This document shows positions 24,383-32,769 of a stretch of 64,000 nucleotides of DNA, one piece after another. The notes under the pieces are model-generated. The model saw nothing but the letters and a program-made list of their open reading frames with translations. It was not told the DNA's origin and made no database searches. The position numbers and the translations under genes were made by a program. Position 1 is the stretch's first letter; every line of letters begins with the position of its first letter. The stretch comes from Neorhizobium galegae. GTDB taxonomy: Bacteria > Pseudomonadota > Alphaproteobacteria > Rhizobiales > Rhizobiaceae. The stretch lies in NCBI RefSeq assembly GCF_017877055.1, contig NZ_JAGIPG010000008.1, positions 1-64,000 of the forward strand, read 5' to 3'.

Positions 24383-24751
24383 TCAGGCGGCGGCTTTCAC
24401 TGTCAAATTCTGCCCCAGCTTTTCGAGATATTCTTTGCAGTCGTTGAAGAGCGTTCTTGGGTTTTCGTTTGCCAGCCATAGGAGATCGAAGAGCTTCTCG
24501 TCGCCGAGGGCTGGAGAGAATGCTTCCTTATCGGTCTCAGACAGAACGCGGATACGGATATCGGCAAACTGGGCGAATTGCCCGTCGATGTTGGTCATGT
24601 TGCGGACGCCCATAACAGCCAGAGCCAAGCCGCGAGCGTGATAAGGGTATCTCTGTTCCTCCTGGTAAACGAAGCCCTTTTCTTTGCCCTTGAAGCGAGC
24701 GGCTTCAATAACGATGGAATGTTCGATCTGCGACGGTGTGAAAGTCAGCAT
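24383..24751 (-). CDS. Hypothetical protein, 122 aa
   Basis: First gene after promoter module copy A. The ATG is preceded by CTGGGAGAAATACCA, a leader also used by the genes at 34390 and 34838, so these operons share translation signals as well as promoters. Soluble alpha/beta protein (ARGLALAVMGVRNMTNIDGQ); family not recognised. Confidence 0.6.
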   Translation of the reverse strand: MLTFTPSQIEHSIVIEAARFKGKEKGFVYQEEQRYPYHARGLALAVMGVRNMTNIDGQFAQFADIRIRVLSETDKEAFSPALGDEKLFDLLWLANENPRTLFNDCKEYLEKLGQNLTVKAAA

Positions 24752-24783
24752 TGGTATTTCTCCCAGTTCCTGAGTGACCGCCT

Positions 24784-24862
24784 TTCGATCAACTCTATGA
24801 TTTTATTATTGAATGGGAGCTTGTCGGCTTCAACGAATAGTGTGTTTCTGAATATTGCTAGA
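24784..24862 (-). promoter_or_regulatory. Promoter module copy A
   Basis: Minus strand: upstream element CTAGCAATATTCAGAAACAC, then TTGAAG (24833-24828), a 17-bp spacer, AATAAT (24810-24805) and downstream ATCATAGAGTTGATC. It is one of six matching modules. A further TTGCTG-type repeat lies upstream at 24914-24935. The remainder, 24863-25359, has no gene I can support. Confidence 0.7.
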
Positions 24863-25359
24863 TAATATGAAATGTTTCTGCCGATATAATTGCGCTTGCC
24901 GCCAACAATAAGAAATGTTGCTGATTATTGCTGCTCAAGAGGCCGCCAGTGCCAAGCACTGAACACGTCAACAAAATACGTTGACGCAAATCCCAGCCCT
25001 CGGATGTCAAATGTCAACATTGCCGAGACCGACTGAATTCGCTTCGGTCAGGCGATGGGTTGCCTTTGCAGACGCCGCTCAGGCTTTCCACCCGCCAGGC
25101 CAAAAGGGCGTGGCGGTGATCGAAGATCAAGGAAAGCGGCGTTAGCATAGGCACCGCCAGACCAAGGTTCCACTTTCCATTCTTTCGCCTAGAGAGGCCC
25201 CGTTCTGACGCGACACGTGGCGCGGAGGAACGGCGGGCCGAACTTGGCGGGGGAATTGAAATGGAAATGTCTGTCGGCGTACCCTCGCCGGTATCAAACC
25301 GATTTGCGGGACCGCTCATTCAAATGGAATTAGAAGACGAAAATTCTTTGGGGACGATC

Positions 25360-25623
25360 CTAATCGTCGTCGCCGTCGTCAGCTTGAGCACCACCGGCCT
25401 TCACCTGGGCGTACTCGACAAGGTGGTCTTTGCCGATTGGTTCTAGACCGGCTTCAATGGCGGCCAGGACGTAGCCCATGTATGGGGGGATTTTCCGGAC
25501 CCCGCCTTCCCACTTTTTGATGGTGTAGATGTTCTGGGATAGAACCTCAGCCATCGCCTCCTGCGTCATCTTCAGTCGTTTGCGCTCGCTCGCGAAGAAC
25601 TTGCGATCCATGGATAGGGCCAT
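25360..25623 (-). CDS. XRE-type HTH regulator A
   Basis: 87 aa. FFASERKRLKMTQEAMAEVL followed by NIYTIKKWEGGVRKIPP is a Cro/C1-type helix-turn-helix. The tail is Asp-rich. It is paralogous to the regulator at 39144-39386, sharing the FxxSERKRL and TIKKWEGG(V/S)R(K/R)IPP blocks. Either protein is a candidate for binding the repeated operators on this plasmid. Preceded by 80 bp and a terminator for the next gene in line. Confidence 0.8.
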   Translation of the reverse strand: MALSMDRKFFASERKRLKMTQEAMAEVLSQNIYTIKKWEGGVRKIPPYMGYVLAAIEAGLEPIGKDHLVEYAQVKAGGAQADDGDDD

Positions 25624-25647
25624 GTGCGGGGTGGGCTCCTCAAAACG

Positions 25648-25676
25648 ACAATAAGGGCGGTGGTTAGCCGCCCCTA
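25648..25676 (-). terminator. Terminator after the 250-aa gene
   Basis: AGGGGCGG-loop-CCGCCCTT hairpin on the minus strand, followed by ATTGTCG, between the stop at 25704 and the ATG at 25623. Only a short T-run, so moderate strength. Confidence 0.5.
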
Positions 25677-25703
25677 TCTACATAAAATGCTGTGAAGATT
25701 CAA

Positions 25704-26456
25704 TTATCTCAGACGAGCGAATCCGGGTTGGGGAGCGTACCCACGATCATAATCCTGCTCTGGCTCATCGACTGCCTTGCCTTTGACCGGCTTGCGAGGT
25801 GAATTTCCCGCGACCGGCGTTGAATTTTGCAAAGGGTCTCTGTCAGCAGCCTCAGCAACTCTCATTGCCTTGGCGACATTGATGCCCATTGCCTTCATCA
25901 TATCGGCTGGCTCCAGCGGCTTGAACTCAGCCACATTCTTCATGTCGTTCTTCGGGAACTCAGGAACTCCTTGGATCGGGCGGACGCCGCTGATGTGGTA
26001 TTTCACAGCGTCCTCACTCGTTTTCGCAATGCGCAAACGCTGCTCATCCGATAGATGTTCTTTGACCCAGGTGACGGTGTCCTTTCGCATCAGCTTTGCG
26101 ATGTCCCGGCGCTTGTCGTCGCTGTCAGCATTCGTATAGTCAAAGATGTCTTTCGGCTCCCTGCCCTCAGTTAGAGCGCGGTGCTGAGCCTTGAATTCCG
26201 CCTCGTTTTCATCGTCCATGTCGGCATTGAGCTGAGCGAGAGCTTCATCGAGACCGGACATATCCAGCGCGGTCTCAATTTCTTCTGCTGGCTCCGGCGG
26301 TTGAAAACGACCACCGCCTCCGAACATGTTTACGAACGAGCCGAGCGCAGCTCTGCTGAAATTACCAGCCTTTCTGATGCCCATACGACCTAGTGATTTA
26401 GACGTCTTGTATGCCGATGCAAGCGCCTTTGCGATTTTTTGAAGCAGTTTAATCAT
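25704..26456 (-). CDS. Hypothetical protein, 250 aa
   Basis: Starts MIKLLQKIAKALASAYKTSK, an amphipathic, positively charged helix, then a Gly-rich MFGGGGRF turn and an acidic, helical middle. The C-terminus is Pro/Arg-rich and probably disordered (QDYDRGYAPQPGFARLR). GGGAGG precedes the ATG. It is divergent from the HEPN/Toprim-like gene. The short amphipathic N-terminus could touch membranes; otherwise no function is visible. Confidence 0.6.
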   Translation of the reverse strand: MIKLLQKIAKALASAYKTSKSLGRMGIRKAGNFSRAALGSFVNMFGGGGRFQPPEPAEEIETALDMSGLDEALAQLNADMDDENEAEFKAQHRALTEGREPKDIFDYTNADSDDKRRDIAKLMRKDTVTWVKEHLSDEQRLRIAKTSEDAVKYHISGVRPIQGVPEFPKNDMKNVAEFKPLEPADMMKAMGINVAKAMRVAEAADRDPLQNSTPVAGNSPRKPVKGKAVDEPEQDYDRGYAPQPGFARLR

Positions 26457-26571
26457 AGGTAAAACCTCCCATTGTTGCGATTACCTGATCAAATTATTGG
26501 CCGACGCGATGCAAGGGACAAATGGCCGACGAAAATGGTATGCCGGGGGAAAAGATCGAGATCAGGACGAG

Positions 26572-27795
26572 ATGAGCGAGCGCGATTTCTACACAGACGA
26601 CAAGGCCTTCCGCGATCTGGAGTACAATTGGGAGGGTGCGTCCAGACTCTGTTTCGCAGATGACGACTTCCGTCAGCTCCCGATCAAGGACGTGCACCCC
26701 ATCATCAAAGCGAAAGCCCTCGACTGGTACGAAGACGAGGAGAAGGTCATTAGCTACTTCTGCGCTCCGGCAGCCAAAGTCCGGCGTCGTATGGAGGTGC
26801 AGGGCTACACTGCTGAACGATGCAGAGCTTTATGGGAACGAGAGTTCGCTCACCATATCGCTCGTGCGGAGGAGCTGGTCGCTAACGGAGACTATCCGGA
26901 TTTTGCGAAAGAGATTGCCGAGCAGAAGGGCCTCACCTTTGAAACCTGGGAGGCCAAGCAGGCTGCTGCGGGAGTCGATGAATTCCTCCGTTTCAACGGG
27001 GTCCACATTTTCAGCTTCGCAGACAGTTTTGCTGCGTTGGCCCTCTACATCGATGTTTACAAGCCAGAAGTGATTTGGACAGAGTTCACTGAAAGCTTCG
27101 ACTATGACCCTGCCCTCTCGATCCGCGAGAACCTTGATGCCCTCCCCGTCGATTACGAACACGACTTCATCGAAGCCGCTGGGAATGTCCTGATCCTGAC
27201 AGAAGGGACTTCAGACACCAAAATTCTGTCGAGAGCTATCCGGGCGATGTATCCGGAATTTGCTGATATGTACGAGTTCATCGACTTCGAGGAATTCAAG
27301 ATCGAGGGCGGGGTTTCGGCGGTTACCAAGATGATAAAGGCGTTCGCCGGGGTTCGGCTGGCGCAGAAGACAATCGGGCTCTTCGACAATGACGCCGCCG
27401 GTTGGGAACAGAAAAATCTTCTCGACCGTATGACTAATCTGCCGCCTTCGATCCGGACGATGGTCCTCCCTGACGTCGAGATCGGCAAAGACTATCCGAC
27501 ACTCGGCCCCGAAGGTCTCCGGAACATGGACATCAACGGCTCCGCATGTTCCATCGAGCTTTTCCTGGGGCGTGCCGCTCTTTCGGACCCGAGCGGTAAC
27601 CTGCGACCTGTTCGATGGACGGCATGGAATAAGGTGGCTGGCAAATATCAGGGCGAGTTGGACAACAAGAACGCTGCTACCCAGCACTTTCTCGATGCGA
27701 TGAAAGCTGGTGGTGATCCGGCGGGCCTGCGGGTTCAGTTCCCGGAGATGGATGCACTCCTGAACCATATCTTCCAAGCTTTTCATGGCCGATAG
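26572..27795 (+). CDS. HEPN/Toprim-type nuclease-like protein
   Basis: 407 aa from the ATG at 26572 (AGGA upstream); TTG 26497 and ATG 26509 are longer options. The C-terminal half has a Toprim fold signature: ILTEGTSD (Glu211) and IGLFDNDAAG (Asp272, Asp274), with SIELFLG further on, as in OLD-like and HEPN/Toprim proteins linked to phage defence. The N-terminal ~190 residues are helical and resemble the HEPN-associated part, but no clear RxxxxH motif is seen. It stands alone between divergent and convergent neighbours; its 3' end overlaps the HTH gene by 119 bp. Confidence 0.7.
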   Translation: MSERDFYTDDKAFRDLEYNWEGASRLCFADDDFRQLPIKDVHPIIKAKALDWYEDEEKVISYFCAPAAKVRRRMEVQGYTAERCRALWEREFAHHIARAEELVANGDYPDFAKEIAEQKGLTFETWEAKQAAAGVDEFLRFNGVHIFSFADSFAALALYIDVYKPEVIWTEFTESFDYDPALSIRENLDALPVDYEHDFIEAAGNVLILTEGTSDTKILSRAIRAMYPEFADMYEFIDFEEFKIEGGVSAVTKMIKAFAGVRLAQKTIGLFDNDAAGWEQKNLLDRMTNLPPSIRTMVLPDVEIGKDYPTLGPEGLRNMDINGSACSIELFLGRAALSDPSGNLRPVRWTAWNKVAGKYQGELDNKNAATQHFLDAMKAGGDPAGLRVQFPEMDALLNHIFQAFHGR

Positions 27796-28762
27796 CGGGT
27801 GATGGCGAGTTCTGCTGTTGTGCACCTCTCCAATGCGACCTGTTCGTCTTCATGATTGGACGGAAATTTGAATGAGAAGTCGGCCCCGATCTCTGAGGTT
27901 TCGGTTCTTCCTCAGGTTTATGAATCAATAGAAGGTTAAATGCGGAAACTTCTTTCCGCCCCTCCTCTTTCCGGCCGACTGCCAGATGAACGTTCCACGA
28001 GAATGCGGCGACTGTCTCAGCCATCTCGCGAAGGACGGGATTAGAGGAACGACGGGCCAAGCGATAAGCGGTGATATCCCTCGGCTCCTGATAGGGCTCC
28101 GGCTTCGAGATCGGCAGAATGCGGATGTGGACTGTGTTCGGATCGGTCCCCGGTCGGCGCAGGATCAGGCCGCATTGCTCTAGAGCGATGAAGTAGTTCC
28201 GCACAGTGCGTGGGGTTCGGCCCAGCATCGTGGCAATCGAGCTGGTGAAGGTAACCACCTCGTCCTTCTTGCCAGCCAGGGTCAGAAGAGTTGCGAGACA
28301 GGCCTTTGCTCCGTCCGGCAGATCGCGGTGGCAAATTACATCCATCGACATCTTCGGGACGAACTGATCCGAGACCCTTGGTAGAGGTCGACGAACACGA
28401 CGGCTCCGCGTGAGGTAGGCAGCGCGGCGTACTGAGGATTTTCGCGCACTTGAGAGAACCGCGTGATTTACCTCCCACTGCTCGACATCTTCGTATGACC
28501 AAAGGCCGTCTGCGTAGCCGCGATAGACAACGCGACGCGGCTCTTCGTTCGGATGAGACCGGATATGCTCCAGCATGATCAGTGAAACGGGCCGGGTCTT
28601 TTGAAACTGGACGGTGCGACCAGCTGCGGTGGCATCGACGAACGTCTTGAGAACGGTGAGATCGATCTCTCCAGCGGCCAGCGCTGCGGTAAGACGCTGG
28701 ATGCTCTTCATGGGATCGCTGTCGATCAGGGCCGCGCAGTCCGCTGGCAGAATATCGGGCAT
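27677..28762 (-). CDS. Replication-associated winged-HTH protein
   Basis: 361 aa. Residues ~150-235 contain SSIATMLGRTPRTVRNYFIA, a helix-turn-helix of the type in plasmid replication regulators (RepC-like or HTH_36). The last ~90 residues are low-complexity and overlap the convergent Toprim-like gene, so the functional end may lie earlier. One iteron copy lies inside this gene at 28430-28454. Divergent from rep across the origin, so a role in copy control or replication is plausible. Confidence 0.6.
   Translation of the reverse strand: MPDILPADCAALIDSDPMKSIQRLTAALAAGEIDLTVLKTFVDATAAGRTVQFQKTRPVSLIMLEHIRSHPNEEPRRVVYRGYADGLWSYEDVEQWEVNHAVLSSARKSSVRRAAYLTRSRRVRRPLPRVSDQFVPKMSMDVICHRDLPDGAKACLATLLTLAGKKDEVVTFTSSIATMLGRTPRTVRNYFIALEQCGLILRRPGTDPNTVHIRILPISKPEPYQEPRDITAYRLARRSSNPVLREMAETVAAFSWNVHLAVGRKEEGRKEVSAFNLLLIHKPEEEPKPQRSGPTSHSNFRPIMKTNRSHWRGAQQQNSPSPAIGHEKLGRYGSGVHPSPGTEPAGPPDHHQLSSHRESAG
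28430..28454. repeat. Outlying iteron inside the HTH gene
   Basis: TACTGAGGATTTTCGCGCAC followed by TTGAG matches the origin iterons, especially the one at 29288. It is about 0.6 kb left of the main cluster and within coding sequence. Confidence 0.7.
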
Positions 28763-29448
28763 ACCTCACCTTTCCGCCGGAAAGCCGGTCGGTCGAATGC
28801 AAGGCACCTGGGTCCAAGAGGACGCAAAAGATCGCTTCCGGAAACGCCGAAAGTCCTTGCGGGTCAATGGTTGATGGGGTAATTTCCGAGATGCAAATCG
28901 GGCTCGGAAACGATCCCATTGAAATTATCGCCGTTCACGTTAGCGCGTGGGCGGCGATTTCGTTTTATGCGTTCATCTTCTCATCACGTCGTAGTTTTGG
29001 TTGCCGAACCATAATCCGATTCTACAGCGGCGCTAAAGCTGAGGATTAGCACGCGGATACCTAGGATTTTCGCGCGGATGCCTAGGAATTTCACGCGTTT
29101 GCAAAATCGACCTCGGGCCCACCGCCCTCACCTATCGAGGAATTTCGCGCGTTTGGGCTGATCTCGATCTTAAAGTCGAGCAGATCGGACGCACCGTCGG
29201 CCGGATCGTGAGGTCAGAATGACGAGATCGAACCTCTATCAACAACATACTGACCTATTCGGGCATCGAATCAGCAGGGTAATGAGGTACTGAGGAATTC
29301 CGCGCACTTGAGTCGCCTCGGAATCCAAGATGCGAAATCGTACCTAGGATTTTCACGCACTTACCGAGGAGTTGCGCGCGTTTGAGCGAAACGCCTTGCG
29401 CGAATCTGAGACATTGGGCACCTTCGCATCACCAATCGGAGCGCCTTC
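28763..29448. other. oriV: Origin of vegetative replication (iteron cluster)
   Basis: Gene-free 0.69 kb before rep. Seven copies of an about 22-bp iteron, consensus TACCKAGGAWTTTCGCGCRY plus TTGAG, start near 29041 (degenerate), 29058, 29080, 29132, 29288, 29341 and 29363. An inverted pair of AGGTCAG lies at about 29212 and 29264. A half-site of the plasmid dyad (ACATTGGGCAC, 29411-29421) sits 28 bp before rep. The arrangement is typical of iteron-regulated theta replicons. No repABC genes are present. Confidence 0.8.
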
Positions 29449-30519
29449 ATGACCAACGTCCTTCAGCTGTCATTATTCCAGACGCCCGACAAGAAGCACA
29501 CGAACTTCACCGCCCTTTATGACCTGGCACCTCGATTCGTGCAGCGAGCGGAACGTGAGAACGATACACCTTACCTCTCCCGCGTGACCCGGGAATTTCC
29601 GTTCGCGGGCGACACCTATTCGGTGACCGTTTATCCGGCGCGCATCACCGACGCCAAGGGTGAGGAACTGGATGAGCTTCCGGGTGACCGCGAGGCGCTT
29701 GTCGAAGATGTTCTTCGCCGTTTCGCGGCCGAGAAAATGGCTTTCGGGGAGAAAGAGGAATTGATGGTTCCTTTTTCGCTCTATCAGATTGACCAAGAAC
29801 TGCGGAAGCACAAGCACACTCTGAGCTACACCGAGATCAAGGAAGCGCTGGCGATCCTCGCGGGATCGAAGATCGAAATCTCGCGAGTTGTTCAGCCGGG
29901 GCAGAAGAAGCCGAAGCCGGTCGTTCACGCTTCAGCCCTGCCGGTGTTGGTCTATAAAGACGACAACGATCCGAAGGCGATGTCCTATGCCCAGTTCAAT
30001 CCGCTGCTCGTCCAAGCAATTCGGGCGCTGGAGTTCGAACAGGTCAACTACGCCTGGATGATGCAGGTGCGGGGTGCCCTTCCCCGGTGGATTTTCAAGT
30101 TCGCGTCCCTTCTCCTTGCCGACGAAGATCGCCAGACGGATTCGATCAGCCTGTTTGCTTCTGACCTGATGAAGGGCTGCGGCCATTCCCGTTCCCGTGA
30201 GCGGGATGCCCTGACCGATATAGAAAAGAGCATCCTGAAGCTGAAGGCCTGCGGGGTCATCGCGGACGTCCAGAGCGAAGCTTTGAAGCAGGGAAAGGTA
30301 AAGACTGACATCCGCTTCTCTATCCGGTTTTCAGAGAAATTCCTGCATGATCGTCAGGAAGCGCGAGCGATCCGGCAGCATCGCACTCAGGAAGCCCTGC
30401 GCCTTACTGGTCAGGAACGCCCAGACAGCTTCCACCAGATCAATTCCGACGATGCAGCCAAAATCGCGATGAAGCGTCGGCAGCTCACGCAAGCTCCGAA
30501 AGAGCCTGCGCTGAGCTGA
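29449..30519 (+). CDS. Iteron-binding replication initiator protein
   Basis: 356 aa. MTNVLQLSLFQ..., then FTALYDLAPRF and a middle VPFSLYQIDQELRKHKHTLS winged-helix segment. A second domain follows (about residues 190-310), with PRWIFKFASLLLAD and SRERDALTDIEKSILKLKAC. The layout fits plasmid initiators with two winged helices, such as TrfA/RepA types. Position directly downstream of the iterons supports the role: it would bind them, open oriV and recruit the host helicase. Distinct from the RepC of repABC plasmids. Confidence 0.8.
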   Translation: MTNVLQLSLFQTPDKKHTNFTALYDLAPRFVQRAERENDTPYLSRVTREFPFAGDTYSVTVYPARITDAKGEELDELPGDREALVEDVLRRFAAEKMAFGEKEELMVPFSLYQIDQELRKHKHTLSYTEIKEALAILAGSKIEISRVVQPGQKKPKPVVHASALPVLVYKDDNDPKAMSYAQFNPLLVQAIRALEFEQVNYAWMMQVRGALPRWIFKFASLLLADEDRQTDSISLFASDLMKGCGHSRSRERDALTDIEKSILKLKACGVIADVQSEALKQGKVKTDIRFSIRFSEKFLHDRQEARAIRQHRTQEALRLTGQERPDSFHQINSDDAAKIAMKRRQLTQAPKEPALS

Positions 30520-30521
30520 TT

Positions 30522-31472
30522 TCACCCGGCCTTGCGGACTGGTTGAACGGCCGTTGGTGTGACTGCTACCTTGGGCTGGTCAGCCGGAGCCAGGTAGTTG
30601 GCTCGCTTCGCGTTCATCTGATCAATCTCATACCAATTGCCAGGGTGAACCCTTTCGATAGCTTCGCCTTCCACACCGAAGAAGATGCGGTAGAAGAGCC
30701 ACATGTGGTCTGGGGCCTGAGGGTCAGGGGCGGAGAACTTTTTCCCGCTCTCTATGATCTCGCAAGCGCGGTCAGCATACACCGACCAAAGGTATGCCAG
30801 TGTGGCCCAGGGTCCTATTTTGTACTCGGCGCGTAGCCGAGGAACGTGCTCCCATTTGATCTCCTTCCTATCGAGCGCGATTGCCAGGCTTGGCGAAGCG
30901 TCCTTCAGGAGCTTGCCGACGTACGCGTAGCAGGCGTCCTGACTCGTGCCGACGTCGCTCCATAGAACCAGGGCATTTTCATAGGCTTCATCTAGGTAGA
31001 CCTTTTCCTTTGCGACAGTGGAAAACAATGCTTTCCAAAAGCGCTCTCTGGTGTCGGCTGGATCGCGACCGGCAGTGAAGAGGGCGGCTCTTGTTCGATA
31101 GAAAATGCCGGTATCTAATATCTCATAGATTTCCGCCGTTCCTCCATCATCCCAAATCTCTATGCCCGCGATGTCGAAAACCTTAATCGACGGTGCTACA
31201 TAGTATTCAGCAAAGGGCGCAATGCGGTCGGCGTGGTGCATCAGCGAGGCGATAATCGTCTCGTTTAGAATGCTGTCGTGCGGGCTCTTCTCAATGGCGA
31301 CGCCACCGAAGTTTGATCCGATCATCTGACCTCTCCTCAAGGTCAACGGGAACTTCCTGAGCTGCGGCTGTCCATCAGCTCCCGGAATTGGAATGCTCGT
31401 TCTTGCATCCATTTTTACGCAACCGAACTCGTCAAAATAAGCCCAGCGCTCGCATGCCATCTTAGTAGACAT
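30522..31472 (-). CDS. Hypothetical protein, 316 aa
   Basis: Start at the ATG at 31472 with GGAGG upstream; a longer frame begins six codons earlier within that site. Soluble, acidic, with MARTS-like and aromatic-rich stretches (DPQAPDHMWLFYRIFFGVEG); no family recognised. Convergent with rep, 2 bp apart. Last of three genes behind promoter module copy B. Confidence 0.6.
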   Translation of the reverse strand: MSTKMACERWAYFDEFGCVKMDARTSIPIPGADGQPQLRKFPLTLRRGQMIGSNFGGVAIEKSPHDSILNETIIASLMHHADRIAPFAEYYVAPSIKVFDIAGIEIWDDGGTAEIYEILDTGIFYRTRAALFTAGRDPADTRERFWKALFSTVAKEKVYLDEAYENALVLWSDVGTSQDACYAYVGKLLKDASPSLAIALDRKEIKWEHVPRLRAEYKIGPWATLAYLWSVYADRACEIIESGKKFSAPDPQAPDHMWLFYRIFFGVEGEAIERVHPGNWYEIDQMNAKRANYLAPADQPKVAVTPTAVQPVRKAG

Positions 31473-31492
31473 TTTCTTTTCTCCTCCCATGT

Positions 31493-31861
31493 TCAGAATT
31501 CGAACCGCTTTTCAAAGCCGGGTTCGATACGTGTCTTTTCATTCTTCGCGTCGACGATCATCCACTCGTCATCGCGATATTCGATGTAGAGCCACAGGAC
31601 CATTGCTTCGTTCATTCCGCATTCTCTTGTCCGGTCCTTCGAAATCCAGTAGCGGAACCTTGTTCCCTCTCTCTTGATTTCGGGGTCTTTGCTCATCGCA
31701 GCTCGGATTTGACCCATCACGGTCGCGGCGCAATTGTTGATGTCCTTAATGATGAGATGGAGATCGCGTCTAAACGTGATCCTCTGAAGAAATCCCCGAG
31801 CCTTCCCGCTTTTAATTGGCGCGGGCAGTGGCATAAGATGACCTTGCTTGATCTCGATCAT
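31493..31861 (-). CDS. Hypothetical protein, 122 aa
   Basis: Second gene of the copy-B operon. Its ATG overlaps the previous stop (ATGA). The C-terminal half has strand-like character (ECGMNEAMVLWLYIEYRDDE). No domain recognised. Confidence 0.55.
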   Translation of the reverse strand: MIEIKQGHLMPLPAPIKSGKARGFLQRITFRRDLHLIIKDINNCAATVMGQIRAAMSKDPEIKREGTRFRYWISKDRTRECGMNEAMVLWLYIEYRDDEWMIVDAKNEKTRIEPGFEKRFEF

Positions 31862-32538
31862 GCTGCCTCTCCCATATCAATGGCGGTCGAGCCGAACCGT
31901 GGAACCTTCAAGCTGACGGTTTTACGGCCTCTATTCTGGCCGTACCGTTTTAGCCGCCATCCCTCGCGAAACCGCTTGAGTTCGACGCGAGCGCCACTGT
32001 CGATGATGACGCATTCCGCCTCGCGGCGTTGGTCCACCGGCACGTTCTGAGCATCCAAGAGCCGCTCTGCTCGGTCCATCGCTTCTACTACCCACGCACC
32101 AGCCGGGTCGCTGGTGGGGATGGCAGAACGACGAATGCCATTCCGGCCGATCACTGCGGTCGTGACGCTCGCGCCAGATACCCTGCGGGCTTTCCTGATC
32201 GCAGCCAGAGCCGAAAAGTGGCTCTCTAGGGTGATCTCATGATCGCTGATCGACACGACCCTGTAATCGAGGCGCACTGAGATCAGCTCGCCATTCTCGA
32301 CACGGGTGTCCCTCGCCAGAATGAGCACATCGTTGGCGTTGACCGATGCAAGCTCGACCATCGTCATCATGCTCGGCAGATATTCCAAACTAACATTAGA
32401 CTCTGTAAGATTTGACTTCCGGCAGACTGCGACAGCAGCCCACATGTGAACATCCCCCTCCGGTCCGAATGATGGCATATCGAACCACCAGTTGATCATC
32501 GGGTAGGTCATTGAAGACACCCTCTTGTTCGCTCCCAT
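31858..32538 (-). CDS. Hypothetical protein, 226 aa
   Basis: Start at the ATG at 32538 with TTGGAGG upstream; the longer frame starts with TTG. Begins MGANKRVSSMTYPMINWWFD. Beta-rich middle (VLILARDTRVENGELISVRL), basic C-terminus. First gene downstream of promoter module copy B. Function unknown. Confidence 0.6.
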   Translation of the reverse strand: MGANKRVSSMTYPMINWWFDMPSFGPEGDVHMWAAVAVCRKSNLTESNVSLEYLPSMMTMVELASVNANDVLILARDTRVENGELISVRLDYRVVSISDHEITLESHFSALAAIRKARRVSGASVTTAVIGRNGIRRSAIPTSDPAGAWVVEAMDRAERLLDAQNVPVDQRREAECVIIDSGARVELKRFREGWRLKRYGQNRGRKTVSLKVPRFGSTAIDMGEAA

Positions 32539-32572
32539 ATAATCCTCCAACTCAATTTCAATCGGGCATGAA

Positions 32573-32644
32573 TAACCCTATGGATTTATTCTGAGTTAGG
32601 AGTTTGCGGGCCGCAAAGACTATTGTGTTTCTGAATGTTGCTGG
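32573..32644 (-). promoter_or_regulatory. Promoter module copy B
   Basis: Minus strand: CCAGCAACATTCAGAAACAC, then TTGCGG (32616-32611), 17 bp, CAGAAT (32593-32588), then CCATAGGGTTATTC. The -35 sits in a near-perfect palindrome TTTGCGGGCCGCAAA. The spacing matches the other five copies exactly. Confidence 0.7.
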
Positions 32645-32696
32645 ATTTATCAAGAGTTTGATCAGGGTCTGAGAGTGCCGCTGCTCTATCCAGGTC

Positions 32697-32728
32697 GCAA
32701 AAGAAAACCCCCGCAACCGGAGCTGCGA
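32697..32728 (-). terminator. Terminator after the 283-aa gene
   Basis: Minus-strand hairpin CCCTCGCA-loop-TTGCGGGGG followed by TTTTCTTTT, 42 bases after the stop at 32770. Confidence 0.75.
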
Positions 32729-32769
32729 GGGTTCAAGGACAGGGACGGAGAACTGGGAGGATGTCCCTG

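Noticed and set aside
28041..28919. 292-aa minus-strand frame over the HTH gene
   Set aside because: It overlaps the HTH gene in another frame, is Arg/Ser-rich, and lacks a ribosome site.
29041..29386. Iteron array as a CRISPR
   Set aside because: Spacing is irregular, copies are degenerate and adjacent to rep; no cas genes. The iteron explanation is sufficient.
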